DNA of 63,403 nt from Euryarchaeota archaeon UBA439 (GTDB taxonomy: Archaea > Thermoplasmatota > Poseidoniia > Poseidoniales > Thalassarchaeaceae). Location: contig DANB01000016.1 of NCBI GenBank assembly GCA_002497245.1, forward strand, positions 1 through 63,403, read 5' to 3'. A program made the translations under genes and the position numbers. Below are positions 44,894 through 53,753 of this stretch, piece by piece. Positions within the stretch are counted from its first letter, which is position 1. Every line of letters begins with the position of its first letter. A model generated the notes under the pieces. It did no database searches and was not told where the DNA came from. It worked only from the letters and a program-made list of their open reading frames with translations.

Positions 44894-47227
44894 ATGAGCA
44901 TGAGTGGCAGAAAGTCAAGTAAGACATTTGTGTCATTATCGATTATTTCATTGATTTTTATATCTCTAATTAGTATCTCCTCGGCGCAAATCATAGCTCC
45001 ACAAGGTCCAGGGATTGAATGGGAAAAACCAGAAAGCCATCGGCTGTTTCTAAAAGGTGAGGCCACATCTCCTTATCTCGATAACAATTGGAGCTCTTTG
45101 ACTGGTCAACCTATTGGTTCAATCGACTTCCAGAAAACTGTCGGTTCAACAAACTTGATCGACATTCAATCAGCTCCAATCATGGAAGATTTAGAGTTTA
45201 ATGGCAACATTACAGTTCACATTTTTGCATCTCTAGATGTTGCAAATGATGGATGTAAGTTTACAAATGTCCTTCCCGGTTCTCCTTTGGGTTCAGAAAC
45301 AAGGTTCTCTGTTTCACTCACATTGGGAAATAATCAAATTCTTTTAGATGCTCAAACTAATTCTATAGTAATGGAGGAATCCTTTACCTTGGCTCATGAA
45401 TTTTTAGTTGATGCTAACAATATCAATGTAAGTCTTAAGCAGGGCGATCTAATTGGATTACGAATTGATGTAATACACGATTGTGCACAGACAGGAGTTT
45501 TATGGTGGGATACTTATGATGCGACTACAGGAATAGAATTTAAAGGTGAACTAATTTATCCTGAATTAGATCAGACAGTTGACCCCAATGGGATAATCAG
45601 AGTAGAATTTACACCAAATTCACCTTGGGGAAATGATCTTTATCTTTCTCAAGTTTTAGAGGTTATTGGACCTGTTGAATGGCAAGACATGATTCATGGC
45701 AATGCAGATGAAAATACCAGATTAGATCATTTTGAATCCCCTCATGGAATTAGAGTAGATGAATTTAATCGTACGGTTTTAACTTGGTCCTCACAAAATC
45801 GCCTTTCTTCAGGAAAGTATATGGTCGATAGTTGTTACAAATTATCAGATCAAGACCCTGGAGAAACCTGTGACCTTATCGGAGTTCTTAGGTTTGAAGT
45901 CTTAGAACCAGAACCATCTCTATTAAATGGAACTTGGGCAGCTATTTTGATTCCTCTTAGTATCATTTTTTGGATTGGCATCTCTATGAAAGAGGCACTA
46001 CTACCTTTACCGGCATATGGAGTTATTTTGTTACTAGCATTAACAACTCTGGGCCCAGCAATGAATTTACCAGATATTGATTTCGAAGAACCGAGATTTG
46101 AGGGGGCATCTCCCTCGTTCTCATTATATGAGCATGGCGAGAATCAACAGTTAGTAGAGTTTAGTGATTTATTATCAGATTATGATGCAATAGTTATTGG
46201 ACTATTTACTCCAAGTTCTCCAAATGCTGAGATTCAAAGAGTTGATTTCGAAATAGCTCAGAAGGTAATTGATGATGATGTTGCGTTTCTCCAAATTGCA
46301 ACTGGAGAAGGTGTCAATAGTTTAGATTTAGATAAATTAGTAAATGAGATTAATGGGAGTTGGCCAGTTCTTATTGACAATCCAGATTCATCTGTTGGAA
46401 AATCGTTCCCTAGCAGAGCTTCAGACTCAGTTTTTGTGATTGATTCAGCAGGATTCATATCCTCTTGGAAGCCTGGAACTATGTCTTCACAATCAATAGA
46501 AGATTCAGTAGAATCGTCCTATCTTGGTTCAGGAAATCTACCTTTAGATTTGCTAGGTCTGATTATTGGAACTACTTTTCTTCCTCTTGTGGTCTTAGCG
46601 ATGCCTAGAGGCGGGAAATACGAAGTTCCCGATTCCCCCCTTATACCTGGAGCAGGATTAGCGCTTACATTATATTCTTCGAGTGTAGGTTTTGCTTTGT
46701 GGGCATTACCTGTATCGATCTTGTCAATATTAGGATTAGGTTCGTTTTGGATTTATATTGAACTTATAATAAGTTTGATGCTTATTTATCATGGTCTTTC
46801 TATGTTATTTAGAGGTGGCATTAAAGAAATAGAAATTATTGGAGGACTATTTTATTCTAGATTACCTGAACCGTATCAATTATGGTGGAAAGAAAATAAA
46901 TTCTTAGATGATATGTATTTAGGTCTCTGGGTTGCATGGTTATTATGGCTTAGAGCACCAAATACAATACCGCAAGCCATCGGCGCAGTTGCAAGGTCTG
47001 GATTAATTGGAATATTTATCTGTATGATATTTTTCTTAGGTTACATGTTTATGGCTGGTTTAGTAGTAGTAATTTTCAGAACTAGTTTAGCTATAGTTGG
47101 AGATTTCACACGAATTTTGGGTTCACTAAGTGTCGGACTAAGGCCACGTGCATGGGGATTAACTTGTGCCATCCTTGGAGTATGGGTTTTATTCAGCATA
47201 GTTGCTGGGCCTTTGATGATAATGTAA
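44894..47227 (+). CDS. Large secreted/membrane protein with thioredoxin-like domain lacking cysteines
   Basis: 777 residues. A signal peptide (about 10-32) precedes an extracellular beta-rich part to about 345, then two helices (345-390). A middle domain at about 405-560 has a thioredoxin/peroxiredoxin-like order (YDAIVIGLFTPSSPNAEIQR, WPVLIDNPDSSVGKSF, SVFVIDSAGFISSWKPG), but the place of the C-x-x-C is TPSSPN. About six more helices form the C-terminus. No known family fits the whole. It may be a surface redox-fold or solute-binding protein coupled to a membrane unit. ATG 44894 is the chosen start; ATG 44900 is also possible. Confidence 0.65.
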   Translation: MSMSGRKSSKTFVSLSIISLIFISLISISSAQIIAPQGPGIEWEKPESHRLFLKGEATSPYLDNNWSSLTGQPIGSIDFQKTVGSTNLIDIQSAPIMEDLEFNGNITVHIFASLDVANDGCKFTNVLPGSPLGSETRFSVSLTLGNNQILLDAQTNSIVMEESFTLAHEFLVDANNINVSLKQGDLIGLRIDVIHDCAQTGVLWWDTYDATTGIEFKGELIYPELDQTVDPNGIIRVEFTPNSPWGNDLYLSQVLEVIGPVEWQDMIHGNADENTRLDHFESPHGIRVDEFNRTVLTWSSQNRLSSGKYMVDSCYKLSDQDPGETCDLIGVLRFEVLEPEPSLLNGTWAAILIPLSIIFWIGISMKEALLPLPAYGVILLLALTTLGPAMNLPDIDFEEPRFEGASPSFSLYEHGENQQLVEFSDLLSDYDAIVIGLFTPSSPNAEIQRVDFEIAQKVIDDDVAFLQIATGEGVNSLDLDKLVNEINGSWPVLIDNPDSSVGKSFPSRASDSVFVIDSAGFISSWKPGTMSSQSIEDSVESSYLGSGNLPLDLLGLIIGTTFLPLVVLAMPRGGKYEVPDSPLIPGAGLALTLYSSSVGFALWALPVSILSILGLGSFWIYIELIISLMLIYHGLSMLFRGGIKEIEIIGGLFYSRLPEPYQLWWKENKFLDDMYLGLWVAWLLWLRAPNTIPQAIGAVARSGLIGIFICMIFFLGYMFMAGLVVVIFRTSLAIVGDFTRILGSLSVGLRPRAWGLTCAILGVWVLFSIVAGPLMIM

Positions 47228-47299
47228 AATAAATTTTTATTTTTGAAGACATCACACCGAGAGCATCATAAGAGTGTAGTCTTTCGTAGTGTTACCCTT

Positions 47300-47485
47300 G
47301 GGGGTATAGTATAACTTGGTAGTACAGCGGGCTCCAGTTGCACGGGAATGACGACGAATAAGTGATCTGATGGTATTGATGACCAACTGGAGCACCGACC
47401 CGTCGCAACCCGAGAGCGTGCAATTGCCAAGTGCACGCTAGGCGGAAGATACCCGCTGATCTGGGTTCAAATCCCAGTGCCCCCA
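47300..47485 (+). tRNA. tRNA-Trp (anticodon CCA) with an intron of about 113 nt
   Basis: Acceptor GGGGGTA pairs with TGCCCCC (one G-U), D-stem GTAT/GTAC, anticodon stem GCGGG (47327-47331) with CCCGC (47452-47456), T-arm CTGGG TTCAAAT CCCAG, and CCA is encoded at 47486-47488. The loop reads C-T-C-C-A-G and is then broken; anticodon CCA is 47334-47336. Exons are about 47300-47337 and 47451-47485, giving 73 nt mature. An intron at position 37/38 is usual for archaeal tRNA-Trp. The exact splice sites could not be fixed from a clear bulge-helix-bulge. Confidence 0.9.
47338..47450 (+). ncRNA. tRNA-Trp intron carrying a box C/D 2'-O-methylation guide
   Basis: Inside the intron are box C ATGACGA (47348-47354), box D' CTGA (47367-47370), box C' TTGATGA (47376-47382) and box D CCGA (47395-47398). 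The D guide 47384-47393 pairs over 10 bp, without mismatch, with 47331-47340, across the anticodon and exon/intron joint. The fifth base before box D (G47390) faces C47334, tRNA position 34. This matches the known archaeal intron-encoded guide for Cm34. GTTGC/GCAAC and ACGGG/CCCGT close the C/D part, and an 8-bp hairpin (47414-47421 with 47431-47438) follows. Confidence 0.8.
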
Positions 47486-47611
47486 CCAGCTCAATTTCCA
47501 ACTATAGTTAAACTAGTTCTGAAAATGATGGTGCTATCGACGCAGAAATTGTAGAATAATGGAAGTCTACAGTACACTCCTTTCATATCTCTGTGCATAT
47601 GTCCGCAGGTC

Positions 47612-48754
47612 ATGGTGCGCTTCTCAGATAGAGCAAATAGTATTCGTCCGACGGGTGTTAGACGGATGTTTGATCTTGCAGGAGATGATGCTATACAGTT
47701 TGGTTTGGGGGAACCCGACTTCCAACCTCCAACATTAGCAATCAAGGCATTTTCCAAGGCAATGGAAGAAGGTCGAAACAAGTATACTACTACTGCTGGC
47801 CTTCCTGAATTAAGGAAAAAAGTAGCCGAAACATGGCACCATAGAGATTCAACATTAGATGAGAGGAATGTATGCATAACCATGAGTGGAACAAACGCTT
47901 TATTGGATATATTTCTTGCATTAGTTAATCCTGGAGATAATGTATTGATACCCGAGCCATACTTTCCGTTATATCCAACCGATGTAGTTCTTTGTGGAGG
48001 TGAGGCAAATATGTATCCTTGTCATTTTGAAAATGGTTTTGTCCCTACAATTGAAGATTTAGAATCTCGAGTTAATGAAAATACTATTGCTATTCTTTAC
48101 AATTTCCCTAGTAACCCAACAGGAGGGAATGTGACTAAAGAACAAAGGGACACTCTCGTTCAATTTGCTAAAGAAAATGATTTGTGGCTTATTACTGATG
48201 AGGTTTACGATAAAATAGTCTATGACTCGGAACATGTTTCATTTTTAGGTGCTGGTTATGAGAAAGTGATTATGATTAACTCTTTTTCTAAGACTTTTGC
48301 GATGACTGGGTGGAGGATTGGTTATTTGTTGTCGCCAGATTTGGAAGCTATGGGGCAGTTGATTAAAATGCAGTATTATGTTACTGCTTGTAGTAACGAT
48401 GCCATGCAATATGCTGTATTAGAGGCTTTAGAAAAAGCTAGCAATTATCCGGCAGAGATGTGTGCCGAATTCAAAAAGAGAAGAGATCTGATTTGTGATA
48501 GACTAAATTCAATGCCGAATGTTTCTTGTAACATTCCAACAGGTGCATTTTATGTATTTCCCAAGTTTGATATCCCAGGTTATACAAGTGAAGAATTAGC
48601 TATGAAGATGTTAGAAGGAGGTGTTCTATGCTCTCCTGGAACTGCTTTCGGAGATGCAGGCGAGGGACATCTTAGATTTGCTTACACGATTTGTCAAGAA
48701 GAAATCTCTAGAGGGATGGATAGAGTTGAAGAAATTATTTCCAAACTAATTTAG
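47612..48754 (+). CDS. Class I PLP-dependent aminotransferase (aspartate aminotransferase-like)
   Basis: 380 residues. FSDRANSIRPTGVRRMFDLA, FGLGEPDFQPP, YTTTAGLPELR, NFPSNPTGG, DEVYDKIVYD and SFSKTFAMTGWRIGYLL (PLP lysine in SFSKTF) are the class I signatures, with the substrate Arg in GHLRFAYT. It moves amino groups between an amino acid, probably aspartate or an aromatic one, and 2-oxoglutarate. The precise donor cannot be read from sequence. It lies 123 bp after the tRNA. Confidence 0.92.
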   Translation: MVRFSDRANSIRPTGVRRMFDLAGDDAIQFGLGEPDFQPPTLAIKAFSKAMEEGRNKYTTTAGLPELRKKVAETWHHRDSTLDERNVCITMSGTNALLDIFLALVNPGDNVLIPEPYFPLYPTDVVLCGGEANMYPCHFENGFVPTIEDLESRVNENTIAILYNFPSNPTGGNVTKEQRDTLVQFAKENDLWLITDEVYDKIVYDSEHVSFLGAGYEKVIMINSFSKTFAMTGWRIGYLLSPDLEAMGQLIKMQYYVTACSNDAMQYAVLEALEKASNYPAEMCAEFKKRRDLICDRLNSMPNVSCNIPTGAFYVFPKFDIPGYTSEELAMKMLEGGVLCSPGTAFGDAGEGHLRFAYTICQEEISRGMDRVEEIISKLI

Positions 48755-48762
48755 GCGTTAAT

Positions 48763-48981
48763 ATGAGTATTCTTCTTTCTTATGGCTCAGGCATAGTAAC
48801 TTTATTTCTCTCTTGGTTTTTACTTAAGGACATACTTTATGCAAGCATTACAGCATTTTTTTTCTCATCATTATTTTTGTATCTAGAAGGTCCCAATGCC
48901 GTTGCCTTTTCTCTTTGTTTATCGAATGGTTGGATAATTCTGAATGCAATTATTGAACAATTATTTCCAGTAAACAATTAA
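48763..48981 (+). CDS. Small membrane protein
   Basis: 72 residues, almost all hydrophobic, with two or three helices. It starts 8 bp after the aminotransferase stop and its end overlaps the convergent membrane-protein gene by 4 bp. No family is recognised. Placement favours a real cotranscribed gene but evidence is limited. Confidence 0.45.
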   Translation: MSILLSYGSGIVTLFLSWFLLKDILYASITAFFFSSLFLYLEGPNAVAFSLCLSNGWIILNAIIEQLFPVNN

Positions 48982-50063
48982 CCAAATAGGTTGAATGGAA
49001 TATCAATCATCCTACCCTCCTCATCGTCTTTTTCATCTTTAGAAATAAGATTATCTTCTTCATTTTCGATTTCTTCTTCATATTGTTCCTCTATTTCTTC
49101 CTCATCCTTGGGAAGAGGGAGGCTCTGCTGCGATAGATTCTCTAAATCCTCTTCTTTATCCTTCATCCAAGGCGAAAGGCCATTTGAGCCACCTAATACG
49201 CTGATAGTAGTGAACGCTGCCATCGGCAATACAGAAATTGCTACTAAGAAATCGATAATTGCAGTTTCAGGAACCTGTGCCTCTGGAGCTACAAAATTTA
49301 AGATTAAACCTTCCAATTGAACATCATGCCATTGTGAAATATCAATTCCTAATGAAGTTAATGAAAACTGAAGAATTACTCTAGCACATGCCCATAAGAT
49401 AATTACAGGTAGAATCCAGGAAATTTTTGTTATTCTCCATAGGATTTTCCTAAACATTGCAGCAAATCCGACAAATTGTGAAGAAATAATTGGTTGTACT
49501 CTGAATGAAATCCATAAGCCAATAACATATCCTAGCATACCTAATTCGAATGCACTGTCCTTTCTAATTAGTTCTTCAGGAATACCTTCCATAATTATTA
49601 GTGGAATTGAGATTAACAGTACTTGTGATGGCACAGCAAGTAATTGTAATCCCCCATGTACTGCAAATAATTCAGATTGATCACTTTTTATTCTGTTTGC
49701 AACTAATCTGCTCATTTTTCCATAAGGGCTAGAATAAGCAGACATTTTGGCTCTATCAATAAGTTCTGGGTCATACTTCCTTCTACTAAGTCCGACAGTG
49801 GCTATCCAACCTCCTCTTTCAACAACCGGTGAAGGCCGGTAACCTCCAACAATCAGAGCTAACGCGAGACATATAATCCCATAAGTCAATCCTGATACTA
49901 GAATCCAATAGAATAATTCTGCTCTTATCGATATGCCAAAATTTTCTCTATCTATATCAATTAGATATGTAAGAGAGAAACCAATTATTGGAATAATTGT
50001 AATTTGAATAAGTAAAATTAGTGCCAAACCCAATCTATGAGAAAGACTGGCCCTACCCTCCAT
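48978..50063 (-). CDS. Multi-spanning membrane protein, unknown
   Basis: About 361 residues from ATG 50063 (TTG 50081 also open). Helices lie near 10-30, 45-70, 130-150, 165-185, 210-230 and 265-285. A cytoplasmic loop (about 75-125) carries SRRKYDPELIDRAKMSAYSS. The last 70 residues are a highly acidic tail (EEEIEEQYEEEIENEEDN). No family is recognised; the layout recalls Yip1-like or transport accessory proteins, without real support. Confidence 0.6.
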   Translation of the reverse strand: MEGRASLSHRLGLALILLIQITIIPIIGFSLTYLIDIDRENFGISIRAELFYWILVSGLTYGIICLALALIVGGYRPSPVVERGGWIATVGLSRRKYDPELIDRAKMSAYSSPYGKMSRLVANRIKSDQSELFAVHGGLQLLAVPSQVLLISIPLIIMEGIPEELIRKDSAFELGMLGYVIGLWISFRVQPIISSQFVGFAAMFRKILWRITKISWILPVIILWACARVILQFSLTSLGIDISQWHDVQLEGLILNFVAPEAQVPETAIIDFLVAISVLPMAAFTTISVLGGSNGLSPWMKDKEEDLENLSQQSLPLPKDEEEIEEQYEEEIENEEDNLISKDEKDDEEGRMIDIPFNLFG

Positions 50064-50217
50064 ATTCTGCACGCGACTCAATTAATGCATAAGTCCTTCA
50101 TTGATAATTCATCAGTAGGTGTAGTTTTTATGAGTATTTTCTCTTTTTCATTAATACTACCAACTGAATCGCTCACAAACTTTTACCCCCAACCTTCTTA
50201 CACGATTTCTGTACCGA

Positions 50218-53200
50218 ATGGACTTGTTAATCATGCGTATGCTAACTCCAATCTTTGTGTTGTCAATTTTGATTATGATGAGTTTATCTCCTTTATTTGT
50301 TAATTCAGAATTACAGGAAAATGAAAATAGGGACGATATAGGACCTAAATCTTTGATTGATTTTGAGATATCATCCATAGAAATTGGTAATCAAACAAGA
50401 GATGCTAAGGAATGGACTCAGCCAGATAACTCGATAGTCGAATATATCATGAGGGATGAAACAATTCAAATTAATGTAACTTATACTCAGGCAGGATCTT
50501 CCGGTCAACCAGCATCTGCTGAAGGTTATCTTCAGATATGGCACCCAGTTGGCTTTATGATAGCAGAATATAACGTAAGTATGCTTCTTTCTGGTTTCCA
50601 GTCTTTGAAAGCAACTTTTGTTTGGACTCCGAGTTCTGCTCACAGTGCATTAGATGAGAATGGTTACCTAGTAGGTGGAATCATCCTAAGAGGTATAGTT
50701 GATGGTGGTCTGGCTGACGACACGGAATCAAATAATGAATTAGATCGTTATGTGCCTGTCGCAATGTGGAACGATCCTATGGAAAATGGTTTCTGTGGCG
50801 ACGTAGATGGAGACAATGTGATTGATTGCACCAATCAACTTCAAGCAAATGTGCCAACTTGGGTAGGTGCTGGATACGATTCTTCGGGGCAATTATCATC
50901 TGACCCAGATAGCTTTGGCCATTGGAGAATGGAAAACGCTTCTAGCGAAGAAGGGGAGAATCATTGGCGTGTATCTCGACCAGGTGCAAATTATGCCAGC
51001 AATCGACATGATAGACTTTGGTGGGGATGGTTCACTCCGTTTGACAATTGTAACGAGCCAGGGCACGGACTAGGGCTAGGTACTCTAGACTCTGCTGTCA
51101 GTTCGAATTATGGTAATAATTTCTGTAAGATTCGACTCAAAGGTTTTGATTTCTTAACCATTCAATTGGTGACAAATGCATGGGGGGAAATGGCAGCAGG
51201 TGATGAAATGAGAATTGAAGCGGATTCAGGAGGTGTTAAAGAATTCTACAATTTTTCTTCTCAACCTCTTTCAACTACTGGTGAATGGACTCAGTTAGTT
51301 TGGAATATGACCGAAGTCCATCCATCAGCAGAGTATACTTTGGCCTTCAAATTTGACTCAAATAGTTCCTTTTCAAGTCAAGGTATACAAATTGATTCAT
51401 TCATAATTTTCGCTATTCAAAAGGTTCCTCAATATACTCTGGACTTTGATTGTGATGATCCACTTCCAAACTCTTACTTAGTAGTTCCATCCGATCCGCA
51501 TCCTCCCTCTTTGTATTGCAGTATCAAGAATAATGGCTATGTAGATATTACTTTGAGACTCTATACAGAAGTTACAAATCGTTCATGGATGTATGATTTT
51601 CCATTAAGAATTGATTCTAATAACCCTGTAGATCATGATAATTATGTAATTACCAAGGTAATCCCTGCTCTAAGTTATATGGATACTTGGTTTAATCTTA
51701 CAATTCCTGATGCTTCGGGTGTACAGGACTTATATTGGGATGTTTGGGTAAATGATGGAATCACTAATATTACCAAAGAGTATGTTAGTTTACCAGTTTC
51801 AGTTATGCCTGCTTATTCAAGCAAATTAAGGCAGGTCACTTTACAGAATCCAGCTGCAACTTTGGAACCTGGGGCAAGTGGTATTATCCCAATGTCTTTC
51901 AAAAATACAGGTAATCAAATAGCAACTTGGAGTTTTGATGCAGCATGGCCTAATATTGACTGGGTCGACAATGCTGACATTAAATGGTATTACAACGGTT
52001 CCGAGGTTTCGACACTAGAACTAGCTTTAACCGATGATGTATTGATTGATGCTGTAATTACGGCACCTCCTCAAGTGTCTCCTGGGACATATTCTGTAAC
52101 ATTACTTGCATCTGGTGTTTCTCCAGCTCAATATCTTGCTGAATGGCAAGTGAATATTGTTGTTCCAATTTACTCTGATTTATTAATAGAACCAGAGGTT
52201 TTCAATTTAGTTGCTCCCGCAGATAATTCTTTGAGACTAATAGAAATTAGGTTGGTGAATAATGGGAATTCCCCCGAATCTTTCGATTTAAGTATCCAGG
52301 CCGATTGGAAACTAGGCTTGGAAATGAATACAGAACAGACTTTTGAAATTGATCCATTCGGTGGAGACACTACAGTAACTATGCTTCTTCCCATGCCTTA
52401 CGGTATTGTGGCTGAAACTTATTCAATTATCTTAACTGCTTCGAGTAAATTAAATTCTGATTACCAAATGTCATCCCAGATGTTATTAACAGTTCCAGAA
52501 ACAAATTTAGTTGAAGTTGAAGATTTAGATATGTTAGACGAGGTTTTCCGTGGGGGAGACGACCCTAGAACTGTTAATTGGCGTATCTGGAATAGAGGAA
52601 ATGTCGCAGATTCTTTCGAAATATCTTTTGACCATTTTTCAGATGTTTCCGCATCTGCTGTAGGGCTTAGTGATGGTAAGACTCCATATATTCTTCCTGG
52701 AGAATCACATAATCTCACTGTAAGATATTCTTTTAGTTCATTGACCTTTGGGGATAGGACAATTTCAATGACAGCTACCAGCGTCCTTTCTCAATCTTCT
52801 GAATCTCCGGTTTCGGGAACAGGAAACGCTGATTTCCAAGTTGGTGCTCAAGGTTGGATAACTCTAACTCCTCCGGGATTAATTGAAATTAGAGAAGGAG
52901 GAAATGATATAGAAATTACTTTCAATGTAAAGAATGAACATCCAACAGATGCTCAGTTGTTAAGAGCAGATATTGATAGAAATTCCAATATTTTCTACAA
53001 TATAGTAGATGCAAGAGTAGATACGGGTGATCAAAACTTCGTCTTAGAAGCTCAATCAATGAGAGAAATCACTGTCTTTTTGACCGCTACTGACGAAAAT
53101 TTAAGGAATTTGAATAATAATTCTGAGGTATTCATGCTACCTCTCAATGTAGACGGAGATATTGACAAAGTTTCTATGTCTGCTAGTATTCAAATGTTCA

Positions 53201-53664
53201 AGATTGATCCAGTAGATACTGGAACTAATGCAGGAGAATATGCTGGTTTGGCAGGCAATATTATTTTCATATTAATTGGTTTAGTGATTTTAGGTGCTGT
53301 TTTAGTAGTAACTTTCAGAATAATGCGTAGTGCTTCCTCTCCTTTAGAAGAACTTTCAACTTTTGATGATTACGAATACACTCAAGGAAATAATTTCAAT
53401 CCAACTACTTTACCAAATGCTCCAGATTTGCCCTCGGAGGATAAAGTTGCAAATTCAATGTACGGTGGTTCTGAAGATATATTCAAACAACCTCCACCGC
53501 CTTTACCACCGGCTGAAACTTCTGTAGAAGAATTACAGCCTGAAGAAGAAAACTTACCGCCAGGAGTGCCCGAGATACCAGATTCAGGACTGCCTGAAGG
53601 ATGGACAATGGAACAATGGGTTCATTATGGTCAAGCATGGATTGATCAGCAGAATGAATCTTAA
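50218..53664 (+). CDS. Very large surface protein with a C-terminal membrane anchor and acidic/proline-rich tail
   Basis: 1148 residues. A signal peptide (about 8-28) is followed by an extracellular region of some 1040 residues made of repeated beta domains: Ig/CARDB-like segments with PGASGIIPMSFKNTGNQ, LRLIEIRLVNNGNSPESFDL, NWRIWNRGNVADSFEIS and FNVKNEHPTDAQ. N-glycosylation sites are frequent. One helix (about 1040-1062) leads to an acidic, Pro-rich cytoplasmic end with PPPPLPPAE and GWTMEQWVHYGQAW. It is likely an adhesion or cell-envelope protein. No enzymatic motif is seen. Confidence 0.75.
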   Translation: MDLLIMRMLTPIFVLSILIMMSLSPLFVNSELQENENRDDIGPKSLIDFEISSIEIGNQTRDAKEWTQPDNSIVEYIMRDETIQINVTYTQAGSSGQPASAEGYLQIWHPVGFMIAEYNVSMLLSGFQSLKATFVWTPSSAHSALDENGYLVGGIILRGIVDGGLADDTESNNELDRYVPVAMWNDPMENGFCGDVDGDNVIDCTNQLQANVPTWVGAGYDSSGQLSSDPDSFGHWRMENASSEEGENHWRVSRPGANYASNRHDRLWWGWFTPFDNCNEPGHGLGLGTLDSAVSSNYGNNFCKIRLKGFDFLTIQLVTNAWGEMAAGDEMRIEADSGGVKEFYNFSSQPLSTTGEWTQLVWNMTEVHPSAEYTLAFKFDSNSSFSSQGIQIDSFIIFAIQKVPQYTLDFDCDDPLPNSYLVVPSDPHPPSLYCSIKNNGYVDITLRLYTEVTNRSWMYDFPLRIDSNNPVDHDNYVITKVIPALSYMDTWFNLTIPDASGVQDLYWDVWVNDGITNITKEYVSLPVSVMPAYSSKLRQVTLQNPAATLEPGASGIIPMSFKNTGNQIATWSFDAAWPNIDWVDNADIKWYYNGSEVSTLELALTDDVLIDAVITAPPQVSPGTYSVTLLASGVSPAQYLAEWQVNIVVPIYSDLLIEPEVFNLVAPADNSLRLIEIRLVNNGNSPESFDLSIQADWKLGLEMNTEQTFEIDPFGGDTTVTMLLPMPYGIVAETYSIILTASSKLNSDYQMSSQMLLTVPETNLVEVEDLDMLDEVFRGGDDPRTVNWRIWNRGNVADSFEISFDHFSDVSASAVGLSDGKTPYILPGESHNLTVRYSFSSLTFGDRTISMTATSVLSQSSESPVSGTGNADFQVGAQGWITLTPPGLIEIREGGNDIEITFNVKNEHPTDAQLLRADIDRNSNIFYNIVDARVDTGDQNFVLEAQSMREITVFLTATDENLRNLNNNSEVFMLPLNVDGDIDKVSMSASIQMFKIDPVDTGTNAGEYAGLAGNIIFILIGLVILGAVLVVTFRIMRSASSPLEELSTFDDYEYTQGNNFNPTTLPNAPDLPSEDKVANSMYGGSEDIFKQPPPPLPPAETSVEELQPEEENLPPGVPEIPDSGLPEGWTMEQWVHYGQAWIDQQNES

Positions 53665-53753
53665 ATCTTAGTTTTTTGATTTCAACTTATTGTGGGAGGC
53701 CTTATGAGGGTCTCTTAAGTGGCCCGAATCCCAATACAGGTGGCTGATTTCTA

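Noticed and set aside
47292..47501. 69-residue ORF on the minus strand across the tRNA-Trp
   Set aside because: It is the antisense of the tRNA and its intron; the tRNA arms explain the sequence.
47511..47560. CTGA and ATGATGG after tRNA-Trp as another box C/D RNA
   Set aside because: The boxes are in the wrong order and no box D follows at a sensible distance.
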